NCBI GenBank assembly: GCA_963778165.1
Contig: CAVZTE010000002.1
Coordinates: forward strand, 433,066 to 497,065
Origin: Bog-756 sp963778165
GTDB lineage: Bacteria > Actinomycetota > Acidimicrobiia > Acidimicrobiales > RAAP-2
Direction of reading: 5' to 3'
DNA length: 64,000 nucleotides
Shown here: piece by piece, positions 8,857-19,675 of the stretch
Numbering within the stretch: the first letter of the stretch is position 1
Layout of the letters: each line of letters opens with the position of its first letter
Position numbers and translations under genes: made by a program
The notes under the pieces: model-generated
Told to the model about the DNA's origin: nothing
The model's input: the letters and a program-made list of their open reading frames with translations, nothing else
Database searches by the model: none

Positions 8857-10409
8857 ATGGCCCATGACCCGGTGGTCGCTGAAGCGATCCGCACCTCCGA
8901 CAGCCGAGAGCCGCGTTTCACGCTCCCAGAACAGGAGCAACGGGCAAACGCCGCCCTGAACGAGTACCGGGGGGCCGACGGGAAGCGCCCCAACATCTTG
9001 ATGATCCTCTTCGACGACGTGGGCTGGGGGGACTTCGGTTGCTACGGGGGAGGGGTGGCGGTGGGGGCGCCCGACTCCCAACATCGACAGACTGGCCCGC
9101 AACGGCACCCTCCTCACGTCGTGCTACTCGGAGCCGTCGTGCACGCCGTCACGGGCCTCGTTCATGACCGGGAGGCTGCCCATGCGCCACGGCCTCCTCC
9201 GACCTCCCATGTATGGACAGCCGGGCGGGCTCGACGGGGAGGTGACGGTGGCCCAACTCCTCTCCGACTCGGGCTATGTGACCCAGGCGGTGGGGAAGTG
9301 GCACATGGGCGAGAACCGCGAGTCGCAGCCCCAACACGTGGGCTTCGACGACTTCTACGGCTTCCTCTCGGTGTCCGACATGTACACGGAGTGGCGGGAT
9401 CCCAACTTCTTCCCCGAGATCGTCTACAGCGAGGAGCGGACCAAGTGGGTGGAGAACCTGCCCTTCAACAAGTGCTTCGTGCACGCCAGCCGGGGTGGTG
9501 AGGTCGAGAACGTGGAGGAGGTGACGGTCCCGGTCCTCTCGCTGCTCGACGACAAGTGGGCCGAGTACTCCCTCGACTTCATCCGGAAGATGGGCGGCAC
9601 CGCCAGCCCCGATGTGAGCGCGGCCGACCGGCGCCCGTGGTTCCTCTACCACTGCACCCGCGGCGCCCACTTCGACAACTACCCCCACGAGCGGTTCCTC
9701 GGCACCTCCCCGGCCAAGCACCCCTACAAGGACACCATCATCGAGCTGGACGACATCGTGGGAAGGCTGGTGGCCGAGCTCGAGGCCACCGGGCAGCTGG
9801 AGGACACCCTGATCTTCCTGTCCTCGGACAACGGGCCCGAGATGGAGACCTGGCCCGACGCGGCGTACTCGCCGTTCCGGAGCGCCAAGGGTTCGACCTG
9901 GGAGGGGGGCCAGCGCGTGCCGGGCATCGTGTCGTGGCCCGGGATGGTGCCGGCCGACCGGGCCACCGACGGCCTGTTCTCCCAGATGGACCTGTTCAAC
10001 ACCTTCCTGACCCTGGCCGTCGGCCGACGACACCATTCCTGACGACCGGTACATCGACGGCGTGGACCAGACGTCGTTCCTGCTCGACCCGATGGGGGAG
10101 TCCAACCGGAAGTACCTCTACTACTGGCTGACCAATGTGTTCTCGGCCCTGCGGGTGGGGGAGTGGAAGTTCATGGTGGCCTCCACCTCCGACGACGACC
10201 GGGACTGCCTCAACCTGGGCGGCTTCACCGGGGTGACCCAGAAGTACTCCCATGGGCGGCTCTACAACCTGTATCTCGACCCCAAGGAGAGCCGGAGCTA
10301 CATGATCCGCAAGCTGGCCTACATCGACAGCTTCACCAGCGGGATCGCCAAGCACTTCTCGACCTTCGGCCGGTACCCGCCCAAACAGCCCATCGCCGCC
10401 ATGAGCTGA
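8857..10409 (+). CDS. Arylsulfatase (type I sulfatase), two frameshifts
   Basis: Sulfatase/alkaline-phosphatase superfamily enzyme releasing sulfate from an ester. Metal-site residues are in NILMILFDDVGWGDFGCYGG, and the active-site signature SCTPSRASFMTGR contains the Cys to be converted to formylglycine (C-T-P-S-R). VGKWHMG and SSDNGPEMETW supply further conserved ligands. The ATG at 8857 follows GAAGGAG. One base too many in CCC at 9070-9072 and another change near 10018 split the frame; both sides rejoin cleanly. No signal peptide is visible, suggesting cytoplasmic action. Cys-type sulfatases need a maturation enzyme, which is not in this window. Confidence 0.92.
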
Positions 10410-10596
10410 TCGCCGGACCGGCCGGCCCCCCTGGGGCGCCGCCCCCCGCCCGGAAAGGCCGGCTCCGGCCCCCAAACCGTCGCCCACCCGGCGCCGCCCG
10501 ACTCGGCCCTCCCGGGCCCGGGCGACCGGTCCTGCCTGATACAGCCGACCGCTACCGTGAGGGGATCGCCATAAGCACCCGACGGGACTGTCCACG

Positions 10597-13500
10597 ATGA
10601 TCACCTCTGCCGACCGGGTGCTGCTGGCTCGACTGGTGGGGGAGAGCACCTTCAAGCGCGGGGTGGGCTACGCCCGCACCGGCGCGGTGAGGAAGGCCAC
10701 CTGGAGCCCCGGCGGCACCCGGGTGGTCGGGGAGATCCAGGGCGGTGAGGAGCGGCCGTACTACGCCTCGGTCCAGCTGACCCGGTCGTCGGGCGACCGG
10801 CTGTCGTCGTTCGACGGCACCTGTACCTGTCCCGTCGGATGGAACTGCAAGCATGCCGTGGCCCTCGTCCTCGCCGGGGAGTATCAGGACGCCTCCGGAC
10901 AGGCCCGGTCGCTGACCCTGGTCGAGGGTGGGACCGATCAGGCCCCGCGGGGGGCCGGAAGGGGCAAACGGGTCCCGGCCCAACGGGCCGGGGACTCCTC
11001 CCTCGCCCAGCGCAAGACGGCCGGCTGGGAGCTCCCGCTGCTCGATCTCCTGGCCGCCGGCACCGATACCGAACCCGAGTACCGGGGCGTCGACCCCGAC
11101 ATCTGGGACGGGTCGGGGGGCCGGGGCGCCAAGCCCTTTCAGATCGGCCTGCAGTTCGAGTTGGTCATGAGCCCCCGGCGCACCAATGACGTGGCCCCCC
11201 GCTCGGGCCGGGCCGGGCCGGGCATCCGGGTCCGACCGGTGCTCCCGGGCCAGAAGGGCAACTGGATCAGGACCGGCGTCTCGTGGTCCAACCTCGAGTA
11301 CCTCCACTACGGGCGGGCCCGCACCCCCGGGGCCGTCGAACAGGTGGCCGTGGCCCGCGAGCTCCTGGCCCTCAGCCGGCTCTCCCGTCGGGGAAGCGCC
11401 TACCGGTACGGCGACGACGTGGTGTGGCTGGAGTCCATCACCAGTAGGCGGCTGTGGGACCTGCTGGGCGAGGCCCGCGACTTGGGGATGGCCCTGGTCG
11501 GGGCCACCCGCCCCCCGACGCCGGTCATCGTCCATTCCTCGTCGGCTGCCGCCGTGATGGAGGTCAGCCGCCCCGATCCGTCGGGGCTCTCCCTGACGGC
11601 CTCGTTGGTGCTGGACGGACAGCCCATCCCGCTGACCTCGTCGGTGCTGTTGGGCTGGCCGGCCCACGGCATCGCCTGGTGGGACGACCGGTCGGCGAAC
11701 TTCGGGCCGGCCAGCCTCCAACTGGCCGCCCTGACCAGCCCCTTGGACGACGCCATGTGCGAGCTGTTGGAGACCCGGGTCCTCGACGTTCCCGCCGACG
11801 ACGAGGACCGCTTCCTCCGTTCGTTCCTGCCCACCCTCCGGCGCAAGTTGCCGGTGCGCTCCGCGGACCCGGAGGTGGAGCTGCCCGAGGAGGCCGCCCC
11901 GGTACTGGTGCTGTCAGTCGGTTACGGCGAGGCCCACCGGATCGTCCTCACCTGGTTTCGGGGGACCGTCGGCTCCGAGTTCCGGGAGGCCCTGTGGGAC
12001 GACAGCACCACCGGCAGCTACGGCGGCTTCGGTTACGGCGCGTTCGGCTCCGACGCCATCGGTTCGGGGGCGGCAGGAAACCGGGCCTTCGGGGTGGGTG
12101 CCCTCGAGAACGCCGCCCTGGGCCACGGAGTCCCCGGCGATGTCATCGCCGAGGCCATGGTGGAGGTGGGCCGAATTGCCGCCTCAGTGTCCGAGCTGTT
12201 CGAGTACACCTCGCGTGGTCGGCGACTGGCGGCGTCGGCGGAGCTGGAGGGCATGGCCGCGGTGCGCTTCGCCACCGAGGTGTTGCCGCTGCTGGCCGAG
12301 CTGTCCGGGGTGGAGGTCGTAGAGGACGGCCCGGTTCCCGAGTACCACGAAGAGGTGGCCGCCCCGGTGGTCAGCCTGTCCGGAGCGGGGTCGAAGGACA
12401 ACGACTGGTTCGATCTGACCGTGTCGGTGACCGTTGGCGGCCAAGCGGTCCCGTTCGCCGATCTCTTCGTGGCGCTGGCCGAGGAGCGCTCCCACCTCAT
12501 CCTGCCGTCGGGGACCTACTTCTCGCTGGACCGGGAGGAGCTCCGCGAGTTGGCCCAGCTCATCGCCGAAGCCCGGGCCCTGCTCGACGCCACCGACGAC
12601 ACCATCCGGCTCAGCCGCTTTCAGGCCAGCCTGTTCGAGGACCTCCAGCGCATCGGGGTGGTCACGGCCCAGGCCGGCGAGTGGGAGCAGTCGGTGCGGG
12701 CCCTGGCCGACGCCGACGACCTCACCGTGTACCCGGTGCCCGAGAGCCTGCACGCCACCCTCCGGCCCTACCAGGTGACCGGCTTCAACTGGTTGGCCTA
12801 TCTCTACGAGCACCGCCTGGGCGGGATCCTGGCCGACGACATGGGCCTGGGCAAGACCCTCGAGGCCCTGGCTCTGATCTGCCACACCCGGGACCAGGGC
12901 CTGACCGACGCCCCGTACCTGGTGGTGGCGCCGACCAGCGTGGTGGGGAACTGGGCCAGTGAGTGCCGGCGGTTCGCCCCCGGGCTCCGGGTGGCCACCG
13001 TCACCGAGACCACCGCCCGGCGGGGGATGCTCCTGGCCGAGGTGGCGGGCGGCGCCGACGTGGTGATCACCTCCTACAGCCTGTTCCGGATCGAGTACGA
13101 GGAGTACGCCGCGGTGACCTGGGCCGGGCTGTTCCTCGACGAGGCCCAGTTCGCCAAAAACCGGCGCTCCCAGACCTACCAGCGGGCCAAGCTGCTACCG
13201 GTGCCGTTCAAGGTGGCCATGACCGGCACCCCGATCGAGAACAACCTGATGGAGCTGTGGTCGCTGCTCTCGATCACCGCGGCCGGGCTGTTCGTCAACC
13301 CGGACCGGTTCGGCGAGTACTACCGGCTGCCCATCGAGCGGGCCGGGGACACCGAGCGCCTGGCCCAGCTGCGGCGCCGGATCCGACCGGTGATGCTGCG
13401 CCGGACCAAGGAGCAGGTGGCGTCAGACCTACCCGACAAGCAGGAACAGGTGCTCGAACTGGAGCTGTCCCCCAAGCACCGGCGGGTGTACCAGACCCAC

Positions 13501-14145
13501 CTGCAACGCGAGCGGCAGAAGGTGCTCGGCCTGCTGGGCGACATGAGCAAGAACCGCATGGCCATCTTCCGGTCCCTGACCCTGCTGCGCCAAGCCAGCT
13601 TGGACGTGTCCCTGATCGACGACCGGTACCGCGCCGTCCCGTCGACCAAGCTCGACGCCCTCATGGAGATGTTGGAGGACATCGTGGAGGACGGGCACCG
13701 GGTGCTGGTGTTCAGTCAGTTCACCCGGTTCCTCACCCTGGCCCGCAAGCGGATCGAGGCCGCCGGCATCGGGCACTGCTACCTCGACGGCCGCACCCGC
13801 AAGCGCGACGCCGTCATCGACGAGTTCCGCTCTGGGGATGCCCCGGTGTTCCTGATCAGCCTCAAGGCCGGCGGGTTCGGGCTCAACCTGACCGAGGCCG
13901 ACTACTGCATCCTGCTGGACCCGTGGTGGAACCCGGCCACCGAGGCCCAGGCCGTGGACCGGGTGCACCGGATCGGCCAGACCCGCAAGGTCATGGTCTA
14001 CCGGCTGGTGGCCAAGGACACCATCGAGGAGAAGGTGATGGCCCTCAAGGCCCGCAAGTCGGCTCTGTTCGCCGATGTGATGGACGCCGGGGGACTGGAG
14101 TCGGGCGCCCTGACCGCCCGGGACATCCAAGACCTGCTGGAGTGA
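10597..14145 (+). CDS. SWIM-domain SNF2-family DNA-dependent ATPase/helicase
   Basis: A 1182-residue uninterrupted protein. A SWIM zinc-binding motif (CTCPVGWNCKHAVALVL) lies at about residues 74-90. A long family-specific middle region follows, including a Gly-rich stretch near residues 470-505. The SNF2 ATPase core then shows Walker A DDMGLGKTLEAL near 746 and the DEAQ box (LFLDEAQFAKNRRS) near 847. The helicase C domain has VLVFSQFTRFL and the closing motif QAVDRVHRIGQTRKVMVYRL near 1118. Bacterial SWIM-SNF2 proteins (HelZ/RapA-like) remodel protein-nucleic acid complexes, but the precise role here is unknown. It begins at ATG 10597 and its neighbours are not obviously related. Confidence 0.95.
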   Translation: MITSADRVLLARLVGESTFKRGVGYARTGAVRKATWSPGGTRVVGEIQGGEERPYYASVQLTRSSGDRLSSFDGTCTCPVGWNCKHAVALVLAGEYQDASGQARSLTLVEGGTDQAPRGAGRGKRVPAQRAGDSSLAQRKTAGWELPLLDLLAAGTDTEPEYRGVDPDIWDGSGGRGAKPFQIGLQFELVMSPRRTNDVAPRSGRAGPGIRVRPVLPGQKGNWIRTGVSWSNLEYLHYGRARTPGAVEQVAVARELLALSRLSRRGSAYRYGDDVVWLESITSRRLWDLLGEARDLGMALVGATRPPTPVIVHSSSAAAVMEVSRPDPSGLSLTASLVLDGQPIPLTSSVLLGWPAHGIAWWDDRSANFGPASLQLAALTSPLDDAMCELLETRVLDVPADDEDRFLRSFLPTLRRKLPVRSADPEVELPEEAAPVLVLSVGYGEAHRIVLTWFRGTVGSEFREALWDDSTTGSYGGFGYGAFGSDAIGSGAAGNRAFGVGALENAALGHGVPGDVIAEAMVEVGRIAASVSELFEYTSRGRRLAASAELEGMAAVRFATEVLPLLAELSGVEVVEDGPVPEYHEEVAAPVVSLSGAGSKDNDWFDLTVSVTVGGQAVPFADLFVALAEERSHLILPSGTYFSLDREELRELAQLIAEARALLDATDDTIRLSRFQASLFEDLQRIGVVTAQAGEWEQSVRALADADDLTVYPVPESLHATLRPYQVTGFNWLAYLYEHRLGGILADDMGLGKTLEALALICHTRDQGLTDAPYLVVAPTSVVGNWASECRRFAPGLRVATVTETTARRGMLLAEVAGGADVVITSYSLFRIEYEEYAAVTWAGLFLDEAQFAKNRRSQTYQRAKLLPVPFKVAMTGTPIENNLMELWSLLSITAAGLFVNPDRFGEYYRLPIERAGDTERLAQLRRRIRPVMLRRTKEQVASDLPDKQEQVLELELSPKHRRVYQTHLQRERQKVLGLLGDMSKNRMAIFRSLTLLRQASLDVSLIDDRYRAVPSTKLDALMEMLEDIVEDGHRVLVFSQFTRFLTLARKRIEAAGIGHCYLDGRTRKRDAVIDEFRSGDAPVFLISLKAGGFGLNLTEADYCILLDPWWNPATEAQAVDRVHRIGQTRKVMVYRLVAKDTIEEKVMALKARKSALFADVMDAGGLESGALTARDIQDLLE

Positions 14146-14217
14146 CCGGGGCGGCCGGCGTGACCGTTCGGCCGTGACAGGTGCGTTCACCATCCGGGTC
14201 GGGGGTACGGTGAGCAG

Positions 14218-14254
14218 GCGCTTCTCCGTCGTTTCCACGGGGAAACGGGGGCGC
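14218..14254 (+). other. Inverted repeat between the helicase and PHA depolymerase genes
   Basis: CGTTTCC (14230-14236) and GGAAACG (14241-14247) form a perfect 7-bp stem with a four-base loop, flanked by GCGC on both sides (14218, 14251). There is no T-tract. It could terminate the helicase transcript or structure the leader of the depolymerase mRNA. Confidence 0.5.
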
Positions 14255-14283
14255 TGGATGTCCAGTAGCGGGCAGGTGAACCC

Positions 14284-15502
14284 ATGCTCTACCAGGCCTA
14301 CCAGACGCAACGGGACCTGACCGCCCCGGCCCGGGCCTGGGCCGGCCTGGCCTCGTGGACGCTTGGGGGAGTTCCCCGACAGTTGGACCCAGAACCGGCT
14401 GACCCGCCGACTGGCCGCCGGCCTGGAGATGGTCGGCCGGGCCCGCTTGACCCACGACCGGCCGCCCTTCGGGATCAACCAGGTGATGGTGGGCAACGAG
14501 CTCACCGACGTGCGGGAGGAGGTGGTGCTGTCCACACCGTTCTCCAACCTCTTGCACTTCGCCAAGGACACCGCCGAGCCCCAGCCCAAGGTGCTGTTGG
14601 TGTCGGCCCTGGCCGGGCACTTCTCGACCCTGCTCCGATCGACGGTCCAGTCCTTGTCGGCCGATCACGACGTGTACGTGACCGACTGGCTCAACGCCCG
14701 CGACGTGGGGGTCGAGCACGGCCCGTTCGGGCTGGACGACTACATCGCCCAGATCATCGGGTTCCTCGAGTTCATGGGACCCGGGTCCCACCTGATGTCG
14801 GTGTGCCAGCCGTGCCCGGCTTCGCTGGCGGCAGCCTCGGTGATGGCCGCCGACGGGAACCCGGCCCAACCGCGCAGCCTGGTGCTGATGGCCGGCCCGG
14901 TGGACACCCGGGTCAACCCCACCAAGGTCAACGACCTGGCCCACTCCAAGCCGCTCAGCTGGTTCGAACAGAACGTCATCACCACCGTGCCCCTCCGGTA
15001 CCCGGGGGGCATGCGACGGGTCTACCCCGGCTTCTTGCAGCTGTCGGGGTTCGTGGCCATGAATCTCCAACGCCACGTCCAACAGCACATCGAGCTCTAC
15101 AACGACCTGGTGCGCGGGGACTATGAGGAGGCCCGGGTCATCGCCGACTTCTACGACGAGTACTTCGCCGTCTTGGACATCGCCGCCGAGTTCTACCTCG
15201 ACACCATCGACCGGGTATTCCAGCGGGAGTTGCTGGCCCAGGGCCAACTGACCTGGCAGGGCCGGCCGGTCGAACCCGCCGCCCTGAGGCGGACCGGGCT
15301 CTTGACGGTGGAGGGCGAGAAGGACGACGTCTGCGGGGTCGGACAGACCATGGCCGCCCAGGCTCTCTGCACCGGGATCCGGCCGGCCAGGAAGCGTCAC
15401 CACCTCCAGCCCGGAGTGGGGCACTACGGGGTGTTCAGCGGGAGCCGGTGGGAGAACCAGGTGTACCCCATCGTGCGGAACTTCATCGCCGCCAACGACT
15501 GA
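14284..15502 (+). CDS. phaZ: Intracellular polyhydroxyalkanoate depolymerase
   Basis: Degrades stored PHA in cytoplasmic granules. It starts MLYQAYQTQRDL, as in PhaZ1-type enzymes, and continues with GPGSHLMSVCQPCPASLAA, where a Cys replaces Ser as nucleophile. The other triad members are Asp in LLTVEGEKDDVCG and His in QPGVGHYGVFSG. These match the Cys-Asp-His triad of the Ralstonia PhaZ1 family. Length (about 405 residues) is normal. A surplus G in the G-run 14365-14369 shifts frame after residue 28; removing one G restores GEFPDSW. It belongs functionally with the PHA synthase group at 43-48 kb but is not linked to it. Confidence 0.92.
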
Positions 15503-15777
15503 TTCCGAGGCGGAATCGGCTGGGCGCGGCGGGTCGGTGCAGAATCTGTGACCACCGATGACCCGGGCCGGAGCCGACCTCGCCGGTCGCCAGCTAGAGT
15601 CCGGCAGCCACCAACCCAGTAGACGCTGGGCCGGAGCCGCATCTGGTTGTAGTGGCCGAACCGACCACTTGACATTGAGCCCGCTCGATTACAGGATGTG
15701 CGACAGGCGGAGAACGCGAGTTCGGTGGGGCAGGGCTGGCGCTGATCGTTCTCACGAAAAGTGCGGAGGTTCAGTCA

Positions 15778-17719
15778 TGGGTGTGCACCGATTCCGTGAT
15801 TCGAGCGGCAGTGGGAGGTCGATGGAGACGAGGCTCCTTCGTGGGGGCCTCTGCGTGGCCTGATCTTTGGTGCGTGCATATCGGCGATCGCCGTATCCAC
15901 TGGAGTGGCCTTCGCCAAATCGCCGGACCCCCAGGGGACGGTGTACGTCGCCGACTACGAAACCAACGCAATCAACGTCTTCCCGCCGGGCACGAACGGC
16001 AACATTGCCCCCGAGCGGGTGATCCAGGGCACCAACACGGGTCTGGACGGCCCCGCCGACGTGAAGGTCAGCGCCAGCGGGGTGGTGTACGCGTCGAACT
16101 TTTACGGTGACACCATCACCGAGTACGCCCCAGGAGCGTCGGGCAACGCTACGCCGATCTGCACGATTAGTGGATCGAACACCAACTTGGACGAAAACGA
16201 CGACATGTCACTGGAGCCGAACGGCACCCTCGTCGTCGGCAACTTCGAAGACACCACCGCATCCGGCGGTTCGGTCGTGGTCTTCTCGCCCGGCTCGTGC
16301 GGCAACGTGAAGCCCGTGGAAACCATCGCCGGATCCAACACCGGGCTCGACCTGGTCGACGGGGTGGGGACCGATGCCGCCGGAACCATCTTCGCGGACA
16401 GCACCGATGGCAACAGCATCCAGGTATTCCCGGCCGGGGCCAACGGTAATGTGGCCCCGAGCTACACGATCTCGGGTTCGAACACCGGTCTGGCCGAACC
16501 CGACGACGTCGTGGTCGGGTTTGACGGAGAGCTCTACGTATCGAACGGCGGCGCCTCATTGACGGTCTATGCCCCTGGGGCCAAGGGGAACGCCACCCCC
16601 ACACAGGACATTGCCGGATCGAACACCGATCTCGGCGATCCCGACGACCTGGCCGTCGACACCGCCGGCAACATCTACGTGACGGACATCGAATCCGCGC
16701 TAGGTACTGGCGTGCTCGAATACGCATCGGGGGCCACGGGGAACGTGGCCCCGAGCGGTTCGATCGTGGGCTCCAACACGGGGTTCGTAGGACCAGAGGG
16801 TGTCTACGTCGCCGGACCACCATCGGGGACGGGGGCCACGGTGTCTACCACCGATTCGGGCAAGTCGATTTCGCTCGGTAGCCGCACCTCCGATACTGCG
16901 ACCATCACCGAGGGCACGAACCGACACTCGCCCACCGGCTCGCTCGTCTTCAAGCTCTTCGGGCCCAACGATGGTAACTGCAGTCATGCTCCGGCCTTTG
17001 TCTCACCCTCACAGAAGGTCAGCGGGGCCGGCAACTACTCGTCCGGGAGTTTCACGCCCACTGCGGTCGGGACCTACAGCTGGCAGGCCCTCTACAGCGG
17101 GGACACCCACAACCCACCGGTGACCACAGCCTGTAGCGGTATCCCGGCTGAGACGGTGACGGTGCAAAAGGGGACGACTACGGGGTGCAGCACACCCGTT
17201 GTCAGCCACGTGTTCCGGCTGGGCAATGCGGCGCTGGAGACGGTCAGGGTGTTGATCACCGGGAACTGCCTCTCGGGTGCCACCGGGGTGACGTTCGGTT
17301 CCGTGGCGGCCACTCCCGGGAGCTTCAAGGTGGTCACGAACCACCAGATCCTGGCCTCCCCGCCAGAGCAACCGGCTGGCACTGTTGATGTAACCGTGAC
17401 TACGCCAGCAGGAACCAGCCCCATCAACACTCCCGCGGACCAGTACACGTACTACCTCCCGCGGATCCTCCAGCTGGTTCCCAACCACGGCCCGGTCGCC
17501 GGCGGAAATACCGTGATCATTCGCGGGTTGGCCTTCTCCGGGTCTCCGGCACCCACGGTGACCTTCGGTGGGACGCCGTCCTCGTCAGTGATGGTGACGG
17601 GGGATGACACCATCCGGGCCCTCGTGCCACCGCACAGCGCGGGGATGGTCAACGTTCAGGTGACCACTTTCGCTGGAGGAAGCCTTTCCTCCGCATTGAG
17701 TCAATACACCTACAAGTGA
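15778..17719 (+). CDS. Secreted beta-propeller protein with Ig-like and two IPT/TIG domains
   Basis: The start at ATG 15778 and a frame change near 15855 give a signal peptide (GLIFGACISAIAVSTGVAFA). About six repeats of 45-50 residues follow, each resembling GNVAPSYTISGSNTGL then a DV.V...G.LYV core, which is the pattern of a six-bladed NHL-like beta-propeller. A Ca/Ser/Thr-rich Ig-like domain follows (with SPTGSLVFKLFGP and GTYSWQALYSGD). Two IPT/TIG domains close the protein, each ending in QYTY(Y/K). No transmembrane anchor or sorting signal is seen, so it is probably released or loosely wall-bound. Binding of carbohydrate or matrix is plausible given the adjacent exopolysaccharide locus. 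Confidence 0.85.
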
Positions 17720-17764
17720 CTTGATACCAGGCCACTGGGGATCGGCAAACCGGAGGGCGCCTGT

Positions 17765-17995
17765 GTTGCCACTCAGCACTCGGCACCAGATCTGGTTCAC
17801 CAATCCAGTCGAACGGCTCACGGATCTGAAGCGTCGGAGCCGGGTGGTGGGAGCCTCCAAAGGAGACGTTGGTCATCAGGCTGGGTAGATTCGCCTCGGT
17901 CGACGTCCACGACGAGTGGGTGGCAGCCGAACGGAGGTACATCCCCGAATCCTCGATAGCCAAGCGTCACCGCGTCCAATTTCTCGGTGAGTCGA
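17765..17995 (+). mobile_element. Remnant of an IS256-family (mutator) transposase, C-terminal end only
   Basis: In shifting frames the strand reads HQIWFTNPVERL, LKRRSRVVGA, then VDVHDEWVAAERRYI. This matches the conserved C-terminus of IS256-type transposases (TN..ERLN.EIKRR...VGIFP and the later DEW...RRY). Catalytic DDE residues and terminal repeats are absent, so it is dead. It abuts a second transposase scrap and marks the left edge of the exopolysaccharide locus. Confidence 0.7.
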
Positions 17996-18039
17996 TGACG
18001 CTGCGTCGACCGACCGGAGGAGTTAGCAGTGACCCCCAC

Positions 18040-18205
18040 ATTTGAGCGTTGAGCAGAAGCGAGCGATCCACCGTCTGAGAGGTCGGGGGCTTTCGTTGCG
18101 CCAGGTGGCCAGGAAGTGGGGTGCACTGCCCCTGGCGTGGTGACAGTGCTCAAGCGCACTCAAATCGTGCTCGCCGACCGCCTGGGTAGGCACGACCCAT
18201 GGCCA
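18040..18205 (+). mobile_element. Remnant of an IS30-like transposase, N-terminal part
   Basis: The reading AEQKRAIHRLRGRGLSLRQV, then GCTAPGVVTVLKRTQI and DPWPG (one frame change near 18115), resembles the N-terminal helix-turn-helix of actinobacterial IS30-family transposases. Nothing of the downstream DDE domain is present. No inverted repeats were found by eye. Together with the IS256 scrap it suggests past insertion at this junction. Confidence 0.5.
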
Positions 18206-18347
18206 GGAACACAAATGGCCCGTCTCCAGGCGATTTGGATAAAGTCCTTGGACGGCGGATCCGGGGAGGCTCTCCGCCTTGTCGTAGCCTGGCGAAGCAC
18301 TTTCCGCGTGGTAGGCGTGAGTACAGAGTGACGTGATGAGGAGATGA

Positions 18348-19675
18348 GTGGTCGCAACGGGGCCGGATCGAGCGCTCAGAAGCACCTTCGTCACGAATAT
18401 GGTCCTGGCGGGGTTGGCGGTGGCCACGGGGATACTCGCGGCTCGCCTCTTGGGGCCCTCCGGCGAGGGCGAGTTGGCTGCCATCATGACCTGGTCGGCT
18501 CTCTTGGGGACGCTCGCCATGCTTGGACTCCCCGAAGCGCTGACCTACTTCATCGCCCGCCAGCCCGAGAGAGGAAAGCAGCTCACTACCACGGCCGTCC
18601 TCATTGGCCTGCTGTCCTCCCTGGTCGTGGGGGCGGCGGCATGGTTCGCCATGCCATTCCTGCTTTCGGCGCAGCAGCCCGAGGTCGTTTCCGCGGCGCG
18701 TGTGTTCCTGTTGATCGGGTGCATCTTTGCCGTGGTCGGCATTCCCCATGGGGCTTTGCGCGGCGCTCGGGAATTGCCGCCTGGAATCTCTTCCGCATCG
18801 CCCCCGGCCTTGCCTGGCTGTGCATACTCGTCGTTGCATGGATCCTCGGGCACCCAAACGCCATTCCCCTGTCTCAGTGGTATCTGGGAGCAATCCTGCT
18901 CTGCGGACTTCCCTTTCTTGTGGTGGTGAATCGAAAGCTTCAGGGTTCGCTGAGGCCGGACGCTCATCTGGCTCCGGAGATGCTGCGTTTCGGGCTTCCC
19001 TCGGTCCTGACCTCGATCCCCCAGACAATCAACGTCCGGTTCGATCAGCTCCTGATTGTGGCATTTCTGCCCGCTCGATCCCTTGGCCTCTACGTCGTGG
19101 CGGTGTCCTGGAGCGGTGCCGTTGCTCCGCTGCTCCAAGCGGTGGGGATTGTCCTGTTTCCTCACGTGTCGGCTGAACGGGACCCCGAGCGCCAGGGAAG
19201 CATGCTGGCCACGGCGCTACAAGGTGGGACTCTCGTGGGGTTGGTGACGTCGGTACCGTTCATGGTGCTCGCTCCGTTCGGCCTGCCGTTTGTCTTCGGT
19301 TCAAGCTTCAAGCCGTCGGTAGCGTCTGCGATCGTGCTGGTCCCGGCGGGAGCAGTCCTGGCTTGGGGAGGGATCGCCGAGGAGGGACTGCGGGGCCTTG
19401 GCCGCCCGACCATCGTCCTGATCGCGGAAGCGGTGGGTGCTGTGGTTACTGTCGGGACGCTGCCGGTATTGCTCCACACCCATGGTATTTTTGGAGCAGC
19501 CGTGGCCTCCTTACTCGGGTATTCAACCGTTGCGATTTTCCTTCTGGTGGTCATCAGCCGGTCGACACACCAGAGCGCTCGCTCACTGGTGATTCCAACG
19601 TGGCCCCTAGCGAAATCGCTGGCGGTACGAGGTATCGCCCTTCTCCCGGGTCATCAGCGAGGTGCGAGTGCGTGA
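18348..19675 (+). CDS. Wzx-type polysaccharide flippase
   Basis: Integral membrane protein with about twelve to fourteen hydrophobic segments, of the MATE-like polysaccharide transporter superfamily. It would move lipid-linked repeat units across the membrane. The N-terminus (FVTNMVLAGLAVATGILAAR, then LLGPSGEGELAAI) is the usual start of this family. Later segments include LRFGLPSVLTSIPQTINVRF. One frame change near 18770 divides it. Start GTG 18348 is chosen because the conserved first helix begins right after it; GGAG lies just upstream. The 3' end overlaps the next glycosyltransferase. Confidence 0.9.

Noticed and set aside
11454..12962. Plus-strand 502-codon open frame inside the helicase gene
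   Set aside because: It is a GC-rich shadow frame with Arg/Gly/Pro-biased composition, without any motif, fully inside the intact SNF2 gene.
14045..15424. Minus-strand 459-codon open frame opposite phaZ
   Set aside because: Antisense shadow. The plus strand carries the PhaZ triad and conserved N-terminus.
17720..18340. Intact insertion sequence
   Set aside because: Only C-terminal IS256 and N-terminal IS30-like fragments were seen, with no DDE core and no terminal inverted repeats.
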